Assembly (NCBI RefSeq): GCF_001307035.1
Contig: NZ_LKIU01000005.1
Location: 451,664-515,663, forward strand
Direction of reading: 5' to 3'
From: Arthrobacter sp. Edens01
GTDB lineage: Bacteria; Actinomycetota; Actinomycetes; Actinomycetales; Micrococcaceae
Length of the DNA: 64,000 bases
Both the position numbers and the translations under genes were made by a program. Under the pieces are notes generated by a model. It had not been told where the DNA came from. It did no database searches and saw nothing but the letters and a program-made list of their open reading frames with translations. Of this stretch, positions 35,164 to 45,533 are shown in pieces (the stretch's first letter is position 1; every line of letters begins with the position of its first letter).

Positions 35164-35979
35164 ATGAATAACTCTCAGGGACGTCGTGAACAAAGACGCC
35201 GGCGCGTGGTCCAGCGTCGCCGGGACCGGATGAAGGCCGGGGCAGCAGTAGTGGCTCTGGGCGGTCTGGTTGTCCTGGGTACGGCCGGTGCTGCTGCAGG
35301 GGACGAGGATCTCCGCGCCACCGCCGGCATTCAGCTGGCCAGCATAGCCCTTCCGCTGTTTGCCGAGGACCGCGCATCAGAGCCAACACCGTCTGCCGTT
35401 CCTGACAGCGCCGAAAGTGACGCTTCTCCTGCCCCGGAGAGCACCCCCGCAGCCGAGGGCGGCGAGGAAGAGGCTAAGCAGGACGCCGCTGCCGCTGACG
35501 CCGCTGACGCCGCTGCCGCCGACGTCGTTGCCGCCGAGGAGGCAGCGCAGGCAGCTGCCGCCCGCCAGGCCGAGGAAGCCGCCGCATCAGCTGCAGCCGA
35601 ACAGGCCCAGGCTGCCGAGCGGGCAGCCGCTGAGGAAGCCGCCCGGATCGCCGCCGCGTCTGTACCCGTGGATGACCCGGCCGGGGCGAAAGCCTACGCA
35701 TCGTCCGTACTGGGATCCCACGGCTGGGATGCCTCGCAGATGACCTGCCTGGACACACTTTGGAACAAGGAATCGGAGTGGCTGACCAGCGCAACCAACG
35801 CAAGCTCTGGTGCCTACGGTATTCCGCAGGCGCTTCCGGGTATCAAGCTGGCCACGGCCGGCGGTGACTGGCAGACCAGCTACCGTACCCAGATCGACTG
35901 GGGACTGACCTACATCGAATCCCGCTATGGCAGCCCCTGCTCGGCGCTGAACTTCCACTACGCCAACAACTGGTACTAG
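35164..35979 (+). CDS. Secreted transglycosylase-like protein with Ala/Glu-rich spacer
   Basis: 271 residues. A very basic N-terminus and a hydrophobic segment (about 24-45) form a signal or anchor. An Ala/Glu/Asp-rich low-complexity spacer (about 70-165) follows, then a C-terminal domain of about 100 residues with [20 protein letters not shown] and [11 protein letters not shown]. That domain aligns along its length with the C-terminus of the preceding protein, starting at a shared [11 protein letters not shown]. Candidate catalytic Glu in NKES. Short promoter-to-ATG distance and no Shine-Dalgarno. Confidence 0.8.
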   Translation: MNNSQGRREQRRRRVVQRRRDRMKAGAAVVALGGLVVLGTAGAAAGDEDLRATAGIQLASIALPLFAEDRASEPTPSAVPDSAESDASPAPESTPAAEGGEEEAKQDAAAADAADAAAADVVAAEEAAQAAAARQAEEAAASAAAEQAQAAERAAAEEAARIAAASVPVDDPAGAKAYASSVLGSHGWDASQMTCLDTLWNKESEWLTSATNASSGAYGIPQALPGIKLATAGGDWQTSYRTQIDWGLTYIESRYGSPCSALNFHYANNWY

Positions 35980-36002
35980 TCCCTTCCTCCGCCGAGGAGA
36001 CC

Positions 36003-36039
36003 GAAGAAGGCCTTTCCACACCGGGAAGGCCTTCTTTTT
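36003..36039 (+). terminator. Strong intrinsic terminator
   Basis: AGAAGGCCTT (36005-36014) pairs with AAGGCCTTCT (36026-36035), with additional inner and outer pairs and a 5-nt loop, followed by TTTT. It ends the second transglycosylase-like gene's transcript before miaB. Confidence 0.92.
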
Positions 36040-36091
36040 GTCCTCCCGGCCGGATTGGGGAGCCGGTTGCGCGGGGACGTACCCTTGTATG

Positions 36092-37627
36092 GTGAGCCTG
36101 TCAGTATCGCGCCCCGCCCCTGTTCAGCTAAACGGCCTGGACACCGAAGAGCATCCCCGTACCTATCAGGTGCGGACCTTCGGCTGCCAGATGAACGTCC
36201 ATGATTCCGAGCGGATCTCCGGACTCCTCGAAGACGCCGGCTACGTCCCGGCGGATGAGGGGGACGCCGACGTCGTTGTGTTCAATACCTGCGCCGTGCG
36301 CGAGAACGCCGACAACAAGCTCTACGGCAACCTGGGCCAGCTTGCCCACGTCAAGGAAACCCGCCCCGGCATGCAAATTGCGGTGGGCGGATGCCTGGCC
36401 CAGAAGGACAGGGACACCATCCTTGCCAAGGCCCCCTTTGTGGACGCAGTCTTCGGTACGCATAACATCGGCTCCCTGCCTGCACTGCTGGAGCGTGCCC
36501 GGCACAACGACGCAGCCCAGCTGGAGATCCTGGAATCCCTCGAAGTCTTCCCCTCCACGCTGCCCACCAAACGGGACTCGGTCTACTCCGGCTGGGTCTC
36601 CATCTCAGTCGGCTGCAACAACACCTGCACGTTCTGCATCGTGCCCTCTCTTCGCGGCAAGGAACGCGACCGGCGTCCCGGAGAAATCCTTGCCGAAGTC
36701 CAGGCTCTGGTAGACGACGGCGCCATTGAAGTCACGCTGCTTGGCCAGAACGTGAATTCCTACGGTGTGGAGTTCGGCGACCGGGGAGCGTTCGCGAAGC
36801 TGCTGCGCGCGTGCGGCTCAATCGAAGGACTTGAGCGGGTGCGCTTCACCAGCCCGCATCCGGCCGCATTCACTGATGACGTCATTGACGCCATGGCAGA
36901 AACCCACAACGTGATGCCGCAGCTGCACATGCCGCTGCAGTCAGGCTCGGACAAGGTCCTCAAGGACATGCGCCGTTCCTACCGTTCCAAGAAGTTCCTC
37001 GGGATCCTGGAGAAGGTCCGCCGGCAGATGCCGCACGCGGCGATTTCCACTGACATCATCGTCGGTTTCCCGGGGGAGACGGAGGAAGACTTCCAGGCAA
37101 CCCTCGACGTCGTCGAGCAGGCCCGGTTCGCCACCGCCTTTACCTTCCAGTACTCCAAGCGTCCCGGCACCCCGGCGGCTGATTTGCCGGACCAGCTGCC
37201 CAAGGCAGTGGTGCAGGAACGCTTCGAGCGGCTCACGGCACTGCAGGACCGCATCGCAGCGGAAGAAAACGCCAAGCAGGTCGGCACCACCGTCGAGGTC
37301 ATGGTCACCGCAGCTGCCGGCCGCAAGTCGGAGGAAACCGGACGGCTCTCCGGACGTTCCCGCGACCAGCGCCTGGTGCACTTCTCCGTGCCCGAAGGAG
37401 CGCCTGTTCCCCGACCCGGAGACCTCGTAACGGTTCCGGTGACCTCCGCGGCTGCCTTCCACCTGGTCGCCGATCCGGCCTCCGCTGCCGACTACTCCGT
37501 GCGCCGGTCCCGCGCCGGTGATGCCTGGGACCGGTCCCAGGCCGAGTCCTGCGGCGTTCCGGCCGCCGACGGCGCCGCGCGCGCCGGTGTCTCACTCGGC
37601 ATGCCTGCCCTGCCGCCGCGCCGGTGA
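36092..37627 (+). CDS. miaB: tRNA-2-methylthio-N6-dimethylallyladenosine synthase MiaB
   Basis: Methylthiolates i6A37 in tRNAs reading UNN codons. 511 residues. N-terminal auxiliary cluster Cys C32, C67 and C101; radical SAM cluster C175, C179 and C182 in CNNTCTFC; C-terminal TRAM domain. The C-terminal tail beyond TRAM (about 60 residues) is Ala/Arg-rich. GTG 36092 was chosen because TACCCT (36080-36085) lies 6 nt upstream; ATG 36089 and GTG 36038 are in frame. miaA, which makes its substrate, overlaps by 4 nt. Confidence 0.95.
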   Translation: MSLSVSRPAPVQLNGLDTEEHPRTYQVRTFGCQMNVHDSERISGLLEDAGYVPADEGDADVVVFNTCAVRENADNKLYGNLGQLAHVKETRPGMQIAVGGCLAQKDRDTILAKAPFVDAVFGTHNIGSLPALLERARHNDAAQLEILESLEVFPSTLPTKRDSVYSGWVSISVGCNNTCTFCIVPSLRGKERDRRPGEILAEVQALVDDGAIEVTLLGQNVNSYGVEFGDRGAFAKLLRACGSIEGLERVRFTSPHPAAFTDDVIDAMAETHNVMPQLHMPLQSGSDKVLKDMRRSYRSKKFLGILEKVRRQMPHAAISTDIIVGFPGETEEDFQATLDVVEQARFATAFTFQYSKRPGTPAADLPDQLPKAVVQERFERLTALQDRIAAEENAKQVGTTVEVMVTAAAGRKSEETGRLSGRSRDQRLVHFSVPEGAPVPRPGDLVTVPVTSAAAFHLVADPASAADYSVRRSRAGDAWDRSQAESCGVPAADGAARAGVSLGMPALPPRR

Positions 37628-38532
37628 CGGCAGGCACGCTGCCGGTCATCGCCGTCGTCGGACCCACCGGCTCCGGCAAGTCCGATCTGGGTGTTGCGCT
37701 GGCTCAACGCCTCGGCGGGGAAATCATCAACGCCGATTCAATGCAGTTCTACCGCGGCATGGATATTGGCACAGCCAAGCTCCCGGAGGACGAACGCGGC
37801 GGAATACCGCACCATCTCCTGGACATCCTGGATGTCACCGAAGAGGCCAGCGTCTCCGATTTCCAGGCCCAGGCCAGGGAGACCATCGACCGGATCCGCT
37901 CGCGGGGCAACTACCCGATCCTGGTCGGCGGGTCCGGGCTTTATGTCCGGGCAGCACTGGATGTGCTTGAATTCCCCGGAACCGATCCCCAGCTGCGGCG
38001 CAGGATCGAAGACGAGCTCGAATCCGTTGGATTTGAAGCACTGCGCGCAAAACTGCGGGACGTCGATCCGGTCTCCGCAGACCGTCTTGGTGATGCCCGG
38101 AGAGTAGTGCGTGCGCTGGAAGTGCACGAACTGACCGGCCGGCCCTTCAGCTCGTTTATGCCGGAACGCACCTACTATCAGCCGGCCGTCCAGCTGGGCC
38201 TTGCCGTGGAACGTCCCGTGCTCCATGTTCGGCTGGCGCGGCGCGTGGACCAGATGGTGCAGCAGGGGCTGCTTGACGAAGTCAGGGTACTGGACGCCGC
38301 AGGCCTGCGCAGCGGCAGGACAGCCTCGCGGGCACTGGGGTACGCACAGTTCCTGAAAGTTCTGGACGGCCACTGGAACACTGGGCAGGCGGTGGAGGAC
38401 ACCGTGATTGCCACCCGGAAGTTCGCCCGCCGCCAGCTGACCTGGTTCCGGGCAGACCCCCGGGTCACCTGGCTGGACTTCGATAATCCCGAACTGCTGA
38501 AGGCTGCGACCACCGCTATTCTTGAGGGGTGA
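37624..38532 (+). CDS. miaA: tRNA dimethylallyltransferase MiaA
   Basis: Transfers a dimethylallyl group to A37 of tRNA. 302 residues. P-loop [10 protein letters not shown] near 11-20, the [18 protein letters not shown] block (about 37-54) with the catalytic Asp, and the C-terminal RRQLTWFR motif. GTG start inside the miaB stop; its own stop overlaps the dapF GTG. miaB-miaA-dapF form one coupled operon. Confidence 0.96.
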   Translation: MTAGTLPVIAVVGPTGSGKSDLGVALAQRLGGEIINADSMQFYRGMDIGTAKLPEDERGGIPHHLLDILDVTEEASVSDFQAQARETIDRIRSRGNYPILVGGSGLYVRAALDVLEFPGTDPQLRRRIEDELESVGFEALRAKLRDVDPVSADRLGDARRVVRALEVHELTGRPFSSFMPERTYYQPAVQLGLAVERPVLHVRLARRVDQMVQQGLLDEVRVLDAAGLRSGRTASRALGYAQFLKVLDGHWNTGQAVEDTVIATRKFARRQLTWFRADPRVTWLDFDNPELLKAATTAILEG

Positions 38533-39479
38533 GCACAACTTCCCCCGCCGCCCTGTCCGCTTCCGGCCTGCCGTCCGGCCTCGCCGGCCTCGCTTTCGCG
38601 AAAGGACACGGCACCGGCAACGACTTTGTCCTGGTCGCTGATCCCGACGGACTGCGGGACTACGACGCCGCCGACGTGGCCGCCGTCTGCGACCGCCACA
38701 ACGGAATCGGCGCGGACGGATTCATCCGTGCTGTCCGTTCCGTCCACGTACCGGAGGGCCAGGCGCTGCTGCAGTCCAACCCCGAAGCGCAGTGGTTTAT
38801 GGACTACCGCAACGGCGACGGCAGCGTTTCTGAAATGTGCGGCAACGGGGTGCGGGTCTTCGTCCACTTCCTGATCGAAGAGGGACTTGCCGAGCTTGCT
38901 GAAGGTGAAGTGCTGGCAATCGGCACCCGGGCGGGGCTGAAGACTGTCACCCGCACCGGTACCGGCTATGCCGTGGACATGGGGCCGTGGGAGTTCATCT
39001 TCCCGGACCACGCTGCCGCCAAGGCGATGGATACCGTGGTTAACGCCGGGGGACTGGAAGTTCCGCGCCCCGGGCTCTCGGTGAGCATGGGCAACCCCCA
39101 CACGGTCGTTGCGCTGGCTGAACTCTCCGAGCTGGCCGCAACGGACCTGGTGAATGCACCCAGTGTGGAACCGGTCCCTGAAGACGGAACCAACGTTGAA
39201 TTCGTGGTCCCTGCCGAGCCGCTGGTGGTCGACGGCGTGGGCCAGCTGACCATGCGGGTGCACGAACGCGGCGTCGGGGAAACCCTTTCCTGCGGCACCG
39301 GGGCGTGCGCCGCCGCCGTCGCCACGCGTTTCTGGGCCGGAGCCGGCGCACCAAATGCCTGGAGCGTCGCAGTGCCCGGGGGAGTTCTGGGTATCCGCTT
39401 CCTCACCGGGCCGGACGGGCGCGAGCACGTGGAACTCAGCGGGCCCGCTGTGCTGGTGGCCCGCGGAACCCTGCTCTAG
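38529..39479 (+). CDS. dapF: Diaminopimelate epimerase DapF
   Basis: Epimerises LL-DAP to meso-DAP for lysine and peptidoglycan. 316 residues with both active-site cysteines: C104 in SEMCGNG and C255 in LSCGTGAC. The N-terminal GHGTGNDFV block is typical. GTG start overlapping the miaA stop, with GAGGGG upstream. The convergent methyltransferase stop is 24 nt away. Confidence 0.96.
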   Translation: MSTTSPAALSASGLPSGLAGLAFAKGHGTGNDFVLVADPDGLRDYDAADVAAVCDRHNGIGADGFIRAVRSVHVPEGQALLQSNPEAQWFMDYRNGDGSVSEMCGNGVRVFVHFLIEEGLAELAEGEVLAIGTRAGLKTVTRTGTGYAVDMGPWEFIFPDHAAAKAMDTVVNAGGLEVPRPGLSVSMGNPHTVVALAELSELAATDLVNAPSVEPVPEDGTNVEFVVPAEPLVVDGVGQLTMRVHERGVGETLSCGTGACAAAVATRFWAGAGAPNAWSVAVPGGVLGIRFLTGPDGREHVELSGPAVLVARGTLL

Positions 39480-39503
39480 GAGGCGGGCCCGGGAAAGGGC
39501 CGG

Positions 39504-40115
39504 TCAGGCGCTGCGCTGGACCTTGATAATGCGGAAGGACTTCGCGGTGCTGTACCGGCTCACGCTGAAGTCCGCGCCCAGGTTCTCCGCCAGCCAGCGC
39601 TGAAGCGAATCCGACCCGAGGTTCTTCTGGACCACCAGCCAGGCGGTTCCGTCCGGTGCCAGCCGCGGCAGCCACAGCAGCAGCAGGGCATGCAGCTCAT
39701 CCTTGCCGACCCGGATGGGCGGGTTGGACCAGATGGTCTCGAACCGAAGGGACGGGTCGACGTCGGCGGGCAGGCTGGCGTGGACATTGGAGAGTCCCAG
39801 CGTGGCGGCATTGTCACGTGTGAGGCCCAGGGAGCGCTCGTTCACGTCCACCGCGTACACCTGCGCTGCGGGCGATTTCAGGGCCATGGTCAGCGCGATC
39901 GGGCCCCAGCCGCAACCAATGTCCAGCAGGTTGCCTTCGGCAGCCGGATCGGGAATACCGGAGAGCAGTACCTGCGTTCCCTTATCAACACCGTCAGGAG
40001 AGAAGATCCCGCCGGAAGTGGCGAGGGTGACCTCGCGTCCTGCCAAGGTGACAGACAGCGGCCTGCGGACCTCCGGCGTCGCCGGCTGTGAACTGAAGTA
40101 ATGCTCTGAACCCAT
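39504..40115 (-). CDS. Class I SAM-dependent methyltransferase, RsmC/RlmG-like
   Basis: 203 residues. SAM-binding motif LLDIGCGWGPIAL, acidic end of strand 2 in VYAVDVNERSLGL, and the NPPIRVGK catalytic motif of N2-guanine rRNA methyltransferases such as RsmC. The first RsmC half is missing; only the catalytic half and a short N-terminus (SEHYFSS) are present, a common short form in actinobacteria. ATG 40115 was chosen over an upstream start because TAACCT lies 8 nt before it. The exact RNA target is unknown. Confidence 0.82.
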   Translation of the reverse strand: MGSEHYFSSQPATPEVRRPLSVTLAGREVTLATSGGIFSPDGVDKGTQVLLSGIPDPAAEGNLLDIGCGWGPIALTMALKSPAAQVYAVDVNERSLGLTRDNAATLGLSNVHASLPADVDPSLRFETIWSNPPIRVGKDELHALLLLWLPRLAPDGTAWLVVQKNLGSDSLQRWLAENLGADFSVSRYSTAKSFRIIKVQRSA

Positions 40116-40261
40116 AACTATCAAGGTTAGTGGCTGGACGGCCGCCGGATGCACGCAGAGGTCCTCCAGCCCTCCCTTACCTCTGTTGCACAACCTCGCG
40201 GACTCCCGCCACAATGTGGGTCCACTGGCCTACCATGGTTAACACCGCTTCTAAGGAGATT

Positions 40262-41830
40262 ATGACCATCAACAATTCCCGTCCCGCCGCCGGCTCGACG
40301 CCCACGGACTTGAAGCCCGAAGAAATCCAGGGTGTCATCGACCGGATCCTGGCAAAGGACGACGCTGCTGCTGCCAAGCAGAGCGTTACGCCGGCCGGCG
40401 GATTCCGCGGCCAGGCACAGGCGCTGTCGGCCCAGGAAGCGGAGCACTCTGACTTCGACGGGGATCAGCAGGACCTTCAGGACCGCCGCGCCCTCAGGCG
40501 TGTTGCCGGTCTCTCCACAGAGCTTGAAGACGTCACCGAGGTTGAGTACCGGCAGCTTCGGCTGGAACGGGTTGTCCTGGCCGGACTGTGGAGCGAAGGT
40601 ACGGCCGCCGACGCCGAGAACTCGCTGCGTGAACTGGCCGCACTGGCCGAAACAGCCGGTTCCGAAGTGCTGGACGGGATGATCCAGCGCCGGCTGAAGC
40701 CGGACCCCGGAACCTTCCTGGGGTCAGGCAAGGCACAGGAACTCAAGGACGTAGTGATGGCTACCGGCGCGGACACCGTCATTGTGGACAGCGAACTTTC
40801 GCCCTCCCAGCGACGCGGGCTGGAAGACATCGTCAAGGTGAAGGTCATTGACCGAACCGCGCTGATCCTGGACATCTTCGCCCAGCACGCCAAGTCCCGC
40901 GAGGGCAAGGCCCAGGTTGAGCTGGCCCAGCTTGAATACCTCCTTCCGCGTCTGCGCGGCTGGGGCGAATCGATGTCCCGCCAGGCCGGTGGACAGGTCG
41001 GCAGTGCCGGAGCAGGTATGGGATCGCGCGGCCCCGGTGAAACCAAGATCGAACTTGACCGCCGGAAGATCCGCACCCGCATGGCCAAGCTGCGCCGCGA
41101 GATTGCCGGCATGAAGCCCGCCCGGGAAACCAAGCGTGCAAACCGCCAGCGGAACCAGATCCCGTCCGTGGCGATTGCCGGCTACACGAACGCAGGAAAA
41201 TCCTCGCTGCTGAACAGGCTCACGGATGCAGGGGTCCTGGTGGAGAACGCACTGTTCGCCACCCTGGATCCGACCATCCGCCGAGCCGAAACCCCGGACG
41301 GACTGGGTTACACGCTGGCTGACACCGTGGGATTTGTGCGCTCCCTGCCAACCCAGCTGGTGGAAGCCTTCCGGTCCACCCTGGAAGAAGTTGCCGACGC
41401 CGACCTGATCCTGCACGTAGTGGATGCCTCCCACCCGGATCCTGAAGGACAGATCGCGGCCGTGCGTTCCGTCCTGGCCGATGTTGACGCCCGCCGGATC
41501 CCCGAGATCATCGTGCTGAACAAGGCTGACGCCGCCGACCCGTTCGTCATCGAACGGCTGCGCCAGCGGGAACCGCGCACCGTGGTGGTCTCGGCACGCA
41601 CCGGAGAGGGCATTGAGGAACTCCTCCAGGCCATCTCCGAAGGAATTCCCCGGCCCGGCGTGGAACTGGACCTGATGGTTCCCTACGAACGCGGCGACGT
41701 CGTTTCCCGCCTGCACAGCCAGGACGCCGAAATTCTTTCGCTTGAACATGAGGAAAGCGGTACCCGGATGAGGGTCAAGGTGCGCGATTCGCTGGCTCCG
41801 GAGCTGGAGCCGTTCCTCAACCATGCCTAA
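40262..41830 (+). CDS. hflX: Ribosome-associated GTPase HflX
   Basis: GTPase that binds and splits stalled 50S/70S ribosomes, often in stress. 522 residues. N-terminal nucleotide-binding domain, the glycine-rich GAGMGSRGPGETKIELDRR linker region, then the G domain with Walker A AGYTNAGKSS (K313), DTVGFVRSLP and NKAD. ATG 40262 was chosen for AAGGAG at 40253-40258; TACCAT (40231-40236) may be the -10. dinG overlaps its 3' end by 8 nt. Confidence 0.95.
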   Translation: MTINNSRPAAGSTPTDLKPEEIQGVIDRILAKDDAAAAKQSVTPAGGFRGQAQALSAQEAEHSDFDGDQQDLQDRRALRRVAGLSTELEDVTEVEYRQLRLERVVLAGLWSEGTAADAENSLRELAALAETAGSEVLDGMIQRRLKPDPGTFLGSGKAQELKDVVMATGADTVIVDSELSPSQRRGLEDIVKVKVIDRTALILDIFAQHAKSREGKAQVELAQLEYLLPRLRGWGESMSRQAGGQVGSAGAGMGSRGPGETKIELDRRKIRTRMAKLRREIAGMKPARETKRANRQRNQIPSVAIAGYTNAGKSSLLNRLTDAGVLVENALFATLDPTIRRAETPDGLGYTLADTVGFVRSLPTQLVEAFRSTLEEVADADLILHVVDASHPDPEGQIAAVRSVLADVDARRIPEIIVLNKADAADPFVIERLRQREPRTVVVSARTGEGIEELLQAISEGIPRPGVELDLMVPYERGDVVSRLHSQDAEILSLEHEESGTRMRVKVRDSLAPELEPFLNHA

Positions 41831-43859
41831 GAAAGACACCGCGGCGGAGGTCCTGGACCTGCTGGAGACCGCCATTGCAGCCATGGGCGGACAGCAGCGT
41901 CCGGGACAGCAGCAAATGGCCAGGGAAGTTGCTGAATCGATTGAGTCGGGGAAGCACCTCCTGGTTCAGGCAGGAACCGGCACCGGCAAATCACTTGCCT
42001 ACTTGGTGCCCCTGATCCACCATGCGCTGCAAAGCAGTAAACCGGCACTTGTCTCCACGGCCACTCTGGCGCTGCAGGCACAGATCGTCGGCCGCGATGT
42101 ACCGCGCCTGCTGACTGCCCTGAAGCCCAAGCTGCCCCGGGACGTGGACGTTGCCCTGCTGAAGGGACGCAGCAACTACGTCTGCGTGCATAAGACCGGA
42201 GGCGGCTTCCCCGACGACGACGACCCCGGAGCACTGTTCTCCCTGAGTGAGGAAAAGGCCGTCCCGCATCCTGCCCCGGCGCCCGGAGCCACCTCGGCGC
42301 TCGGGCGTGAGGTTGTCCGGCTGCGTGAATGGGCAGAGGAAACCGAGACGGGCGACCGCGACGAACTCCTCCCTGGAGTCAGCGACCGCGCCTGGCGGCA
42401 GGTCTCCGTCACCGCCATGGAATGCCTGGGCGCCCAGCGCTGCCCCGTTGCAGAACACTGCTTCAGCGAACAGGCCAGGGCGAAGGCTGCCCTCGCCGAC
42501 CTGGTGATCACCAACCACGCAATGCTCGCCATCAGCGCCTTCGAAGGACTTGCCGTCCTGCCGGATTATGACGTTGTGGTGATTGACGAGGCCCATGAGC
42601 TCCAGGACCGGGTCACGGGCGCAGTCACCGGTCAGCTCTCCGGCACGGTCATCAGCGCAGCCGTGACGGCCGCCCGCAAGCACACATCAGCCTCGGTCGA
42701 GGAGCTGGCCGCCGCGGGCCGGGCGTTCGATCTTTCGGTTGAGGGCATTCCCGCCGGACTGCTGCCCTCCGGGCTCAACGAGGAACAGCAGCTGGCAGTG
42801 GCCCGGGTACGCGAGGCGTGCCGGGTTGCATTATCGGACTCCAAACCGGAAGGCGGCGACGCCGGCGACGGCGGGCGCCAGATGGCGCGGTCCCGCCTCC
42901 TCGCGGTACTTGAACTCTGTGAGCGCGTGCTCGAAGCTCCGGAATCCGGTGAGGTCCTGTGGTCTTCACGTCCCAGCACTTTCTCGCCGGGGGAGGGCTA
43001 TTCGCCGCCGGACGAGTCGGCACCTGCAACGCTCAACGTGGCACCGATTTCGGTGGCCGGCCGGCTGAGGGACGGACTGTTTGACGGGCACACTGTTGTG
43101 CTCACCTCGGCCACGCTCGCTATTGGCTCGGAGTTTGGGCCCGTGGCCGGCGGGCTGGGCCTGAGCGGTGCCGGCGCTCCCGCTTGGACGGGCACCGACG
43201 TCGGAAGTCCGTTCGACTACCCGCGCCAGGGTGTGCTGTACGTCGCGCGTGACCTGCCCAAGCCCGACCGCGGCACGTCGCCGGCACAGCTGGCCGAACT
43301 TGAAGCGCTGCTGAAGGCCTCCGGAGGCGCGGCACTGGGACTCTTCTCCTCGCGCCGTGCGGCGGAGGATGCTGCTGCTGCGCTCCGGGACAAAGTCGAT
43401 TTCCCGATTCTCTGCCAGGGCGAGTCCTCAATGTCCGCCCTCGTGAAGCAGTTCGCGGAGGAGGATTCGACGTGCCTGTTTGGAACAATGTCCCTCTGGC
43501 AGGGAGTCGACGTGCCCGGTGACGCCTGCCGGCTGGTGGTCATTGACCGGATCCCGTTCCCCCGGCCGGATGACCCGCTGATGACAGCCCGCACCCGTGC
43601 GGTGGCCAAGGCAGGCGGAAACGGGTTTATGACCGTCTCTGCGACCCATGCCGCAGTCCGGCTTGCCCAGGGCGCCGGCCGGCTTATCCGCGCCGCGGGG
43701 GACCGGGGCATGGTCGCTGTGCTTGATTCACGGCTGGCAACGGCCAGGTATGGAGGGTTCCTGCGTGCGGCTCTGCCGCCGTTCTGGTCCACTACCGACA
43801 GGACCGTCGCCCTGGGCATTCTGGAGCGGCTGAACACCGGACAGCGCGCGGACGCCTAG
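41823..43859 (+). CDS. dinG: DinG/XPD-family ATP-dependent DNA helicase
   Basis: Superfamily 2 5'-3' helicase with iron-sulfur cluster. 678 residues. Walker A GTGTGKS (K56), four cysteines C121, C201, C207 and C213 spaced as in the FeS domain, the DEAH box at 255-258 and C-terminal motif VI with LAQGAGRLIR. Overlaps hflX by 8 nt and so lacks its own promoter. It is convergent to lexA, whose regulon includes dinG-like helicases in other bacteria, but no SOS box is seen here. Confidence 0.92.
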   Translation: MPKKDTAAEVLDLLETAIAAMGGQQRPGQQQMAREVAESIESGKHLLVQAGTGTGKSLAYLVPLIHHALQSSKPALVSTATLALQAQIVGRDVPRLLTALKPKLPRDVDVALLKGRSNYVCVHKTGGGFPDDDDPGALFSLSEEKAVPHPAPAPGATSALGREVVRLREWAEETETGDRDELLPGVSDRAWRQVSVTAMECLGAQRCPVAEHCFSEQARAKAALADLVITNHAMLAISAFEGLAVLPDYDVVVIDEAHELQDRVTGAVTGQLSGTVISAAVTAARKHTSASVEELAAAGRAFDLSVEGIPAGLLPSGLNEEQQLAVARVREACRVALSDSKPEGGDAGDGGRQMARSRLLAVLELCERVLEAPESGEVLWSSRPSTFSPGEGYSPPDESAPATLNVAPISVAGRLRDGLFDGHTVVLTSATLAIGSEFGPVAGGLGLSGAGAPAWTGTDVGSPFDYPRQGVLYVARDLPKPDRGTSPAQLAELEALLKASGGAALGLFSSRRAAEDAAAALRDKVDFPILCQGESSMSALVKQFAEEDSTCLFGTMSLWQGVDVPGDACRLVVIDRIPFPRPDDPLMTARTRAVAKAGGNGFMTVSATHAAVRLAQGAGRLIRAAGDRGMVAVLDSRLATARYGGFLRAALPPFWSTTDRTVALGILERLNTGQRADA

Positions 43860-43915
43860 CCGCGCCGGGGCCGGCTTGTGCCGCCGCCCTGAACCCCCGG
43901 AGGAACCTGGAATCC

Positions 43916-44656
43916 CTAGAGGGACCGCATCACGGAAACGACCTTGCCCATGATGGTCGCGTGGTCGCCCATGATCGGCTCGTAGCGGGTGTTCTGCGGC
44001 AGGAGCCAGGTGTGGCCGTTGCGCTGCCGGAAGGTCTTGACCGTGGCTTCGTCGTCCAGGAGAGCGGCAACAATGTCCCCGTTTTCCGCCGTCTGCTGCC
44101 TGCGCACCACTACCCAGTCCCCGTCGCAGATGGCGGCGTCGACCATGGAGTCTCCGGAGACACGGAGCATAAACAGTTCGCCGTGCCCGACCAGCTGGCG
44201 GGGAAGCGGAACCATTTCCTCCACCACCTGCTCGGCCAGGATGGGCCCGCCGGCGGCGATCCGCCCAACAAGCGGGACCATTGCCGTGTCCACGGCTGTG
44301 GTGAGCTCAGTGACAGACGCAGCGGCGGTGCCGTCCGGTGCCGATGATTCGGTGCCCTGCGGCTCTTTGTGCATCAGCAGCGGGACCAGGATCTCCATGG
44401 CGCGGGGGCGCTTGGGATCGCGGCGGATGTAACCCATCTTCTCCAGCTGGCTCAGCTGATGCGTCACGCTGGAGAGGCTCGCCAGTCCCACGGTGTCGCC
44501 GATTTCGCGCATCGACGGCGGGTAGCCGTTGGTGCTTACCGATGCCTGGATGGTTTCGAGGATCTTCTTCTGCCGCGGGGTCAGCGCCCGGGGACGCGAA
44601 GAGTCAGCCGCAGCAGCGGCAGCCGGGCTGCCATCGGAGTTAGTCCTACGGGGCAC
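43916..44656 (-). CDS. lexA: SOS repressor LexA
   Basis: Represses DNA-damage genes and self-cleaves when RecA filaments form. 246 residues from GTG 44656. Winged-helix domain (about 25-90) with [19 protein letters not shown]; cleavage site A135-G136 in RIAAGGP; catalytic Ser170 in SGDSM and Lys207 in TVKTF. The start follows an AAGGGAAG-like site; an in-frame upstream start adds 40 residues without family similarity. Two SOS boxes lie in its upstream region. Confidence 0.95.
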   Translation of the reverse strand: MPRRTNSDGSPAAAAAADSSRPRALTPRQKKILETIQASVSTNGYPPSMREIGDTVGLASLSSVTHQLSQLEKMGYIRRDPKRPRAMEILVPLLMHKEPQGTESSAPDGTAAASVTELTTAVDTAMVPLVGRIAAGGPILAEQVVEEMVPLPRQLVGHGELFMLRVSGDSMVDAAICDGDWVVVRRQQTAENGDIVAALLDDEATVKTFRQRNGHTWLLPQNTRYEPIMGDHATIMGKVVSVMRSL

Positions 44657-44846
44657 TTCGGCTTCCCTTCGAGCGTTCCGGGCTAACCGGATTGGCGGCA
44701 ATGTCAGTGGCGGGTGTTTCTCTTTACTCCGAACGGAACTGCCGGACTGGACACAAACACCCGCGGGCGGATGCAACTGTCCTGACCGGCAGCCAAACCG
44801 AAGGTTTCCTGCCGATACCCACGCTAGGGGAGCGGCAGGTCATTTT

Positions 44847-44860
44847 CAAACATTTGTTCG
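44847..44860 (-). promoter_or_regulatory. SOS box, lexA-proximal
   Basis: CAAACATTTGTTCG matches the CGAACATATGTTCG consensus at 12 of 14 positions. It is closer to lexA and likely mediates LexA autoregulation. Confidence 0.75.
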
Positions 44861-44913
44861 AGTGAGTCTCGACATCGTTCGTAGATAGATGCTAGAAAAG
44901 GAAACAGCAGGAA

Positions 44914-44929
44914 TCGAATACATGTTCGA
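44914..44929 (+). promoter_or_regulatory. SOS box, LysM-gene-proximal
   Basis: TCGAATACATGTTCGA contains a 14-mer with 12 of 14 matches to the consensus and has symmetric flanks. It lies about 90 nt before the LysM gene and 55 nt from the other box. Confidence 0.82.
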
Positions 44930-45015
44930 TTCACGTACGCCAACTGTTCGAATCCAGTTTCGAAGCCGCGAGAATGCCGGCCGGGGGAACGGACTCGAGC
45001 CGGAAAGGTTTTGCC

Positions 45016-45459
45016 ATGTCAGTTCAGTTCGCGGCACCCCGTGCTTCCCTGGGCCACATCCGCTCCGCCCGCTCCACCCCCGCGTCCTCCAACGCTGTCC
45101 GTCACCAGGATTCCACCAGGACTGCAGCGCCGCGCCGCGCAGCTGACTCCGGACCGCTGCGGCTCACCCGCCGCGGCCGGCTCCTGCTCATCGGTGCTCC
45201 CGTCCTGCTGGGAGGGGCCGCGCTGCTCACCTTTATTGGCTTCTTCACCGCGCCTGCCCTGGCAGCGAGCGGCAGCGGGGAACTGACCCGGACCCAGCAG
45301 GTCAGCGTCAGCACCGGGGACAGCCTGTGGAGCCTCGCCACGGAATACGCTCCCGAACGGGACCCCCGGGCAGTGGTGGCAGACATCATGGAACTGAATA
45401 ACCTCTCCGACGCGGTGGTTCCGGCCGGCGTGCAGCTCTACATCCCCGTCGCCGGCTAG
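45016..45459 (+). CDS. LysM membrane protein, SOS cell-division inhibitor type (DivS/ChiZ-like)
   Basis: 147 residues. A cytoplasmic basic N-terminus (1-50), one transmembrane helix (about 55-78) and an external LysM domain (about 93-145) with SVSTGDSLWSLATEYAP and the terminal VPAGVQLYIPVAG. Position, divergent from lexA and behind an SOS box, matches DivS of corynebacteria and ChiZ (Rv2719c) of mycobacteria, which slow division after DNA damage. ATG 45016 follows GGAAAGG. Orthology is inferred from context, since the sequences of these proteins vary. Confidence 0.85.
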   Translation: MSVQFAAPRASLGHIRSARSTPASSNAVRHQDSTRTAAPRRAADSGPLRLTRRGRLLLIGAPVLLGGAALLTFIGFFTAPALAASGSGELTRTQQVSVSTGDSLWSLATEYAPERDPRAVVADIMELNNLSDAVVPAGVQLYIPVAG

Positions 45460-45533
45460 TTTTCGGGGACAATACCGGCCGTCACGTTACTGCGGATTCT
45501 GCAGCCCGCCGGGCAGCGCCTTAAGCTGTACGG

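Larger units (their letters stand above)
44657..45015. promoter_or_regulatory. Divergent SOS control region of lexA and the LysM gene
   Basis: 359 bases without a convincing gene. It holds two good SOS boxes (listed separately) and a weak third palindrome, CGAATCCAGTTTCG at 44949-44962 (9 of 14 matches). The lexA leader would be about 170 nt or more if its promoter is next to the first box. Confidence 0.8.

Noticed and set aside
45480-45533. Histidine attenuator before hisC
   Set aside because: No run of His codons and no leader peptide. TAAGCT lies 6 nt before the GTG, leaving no leader.
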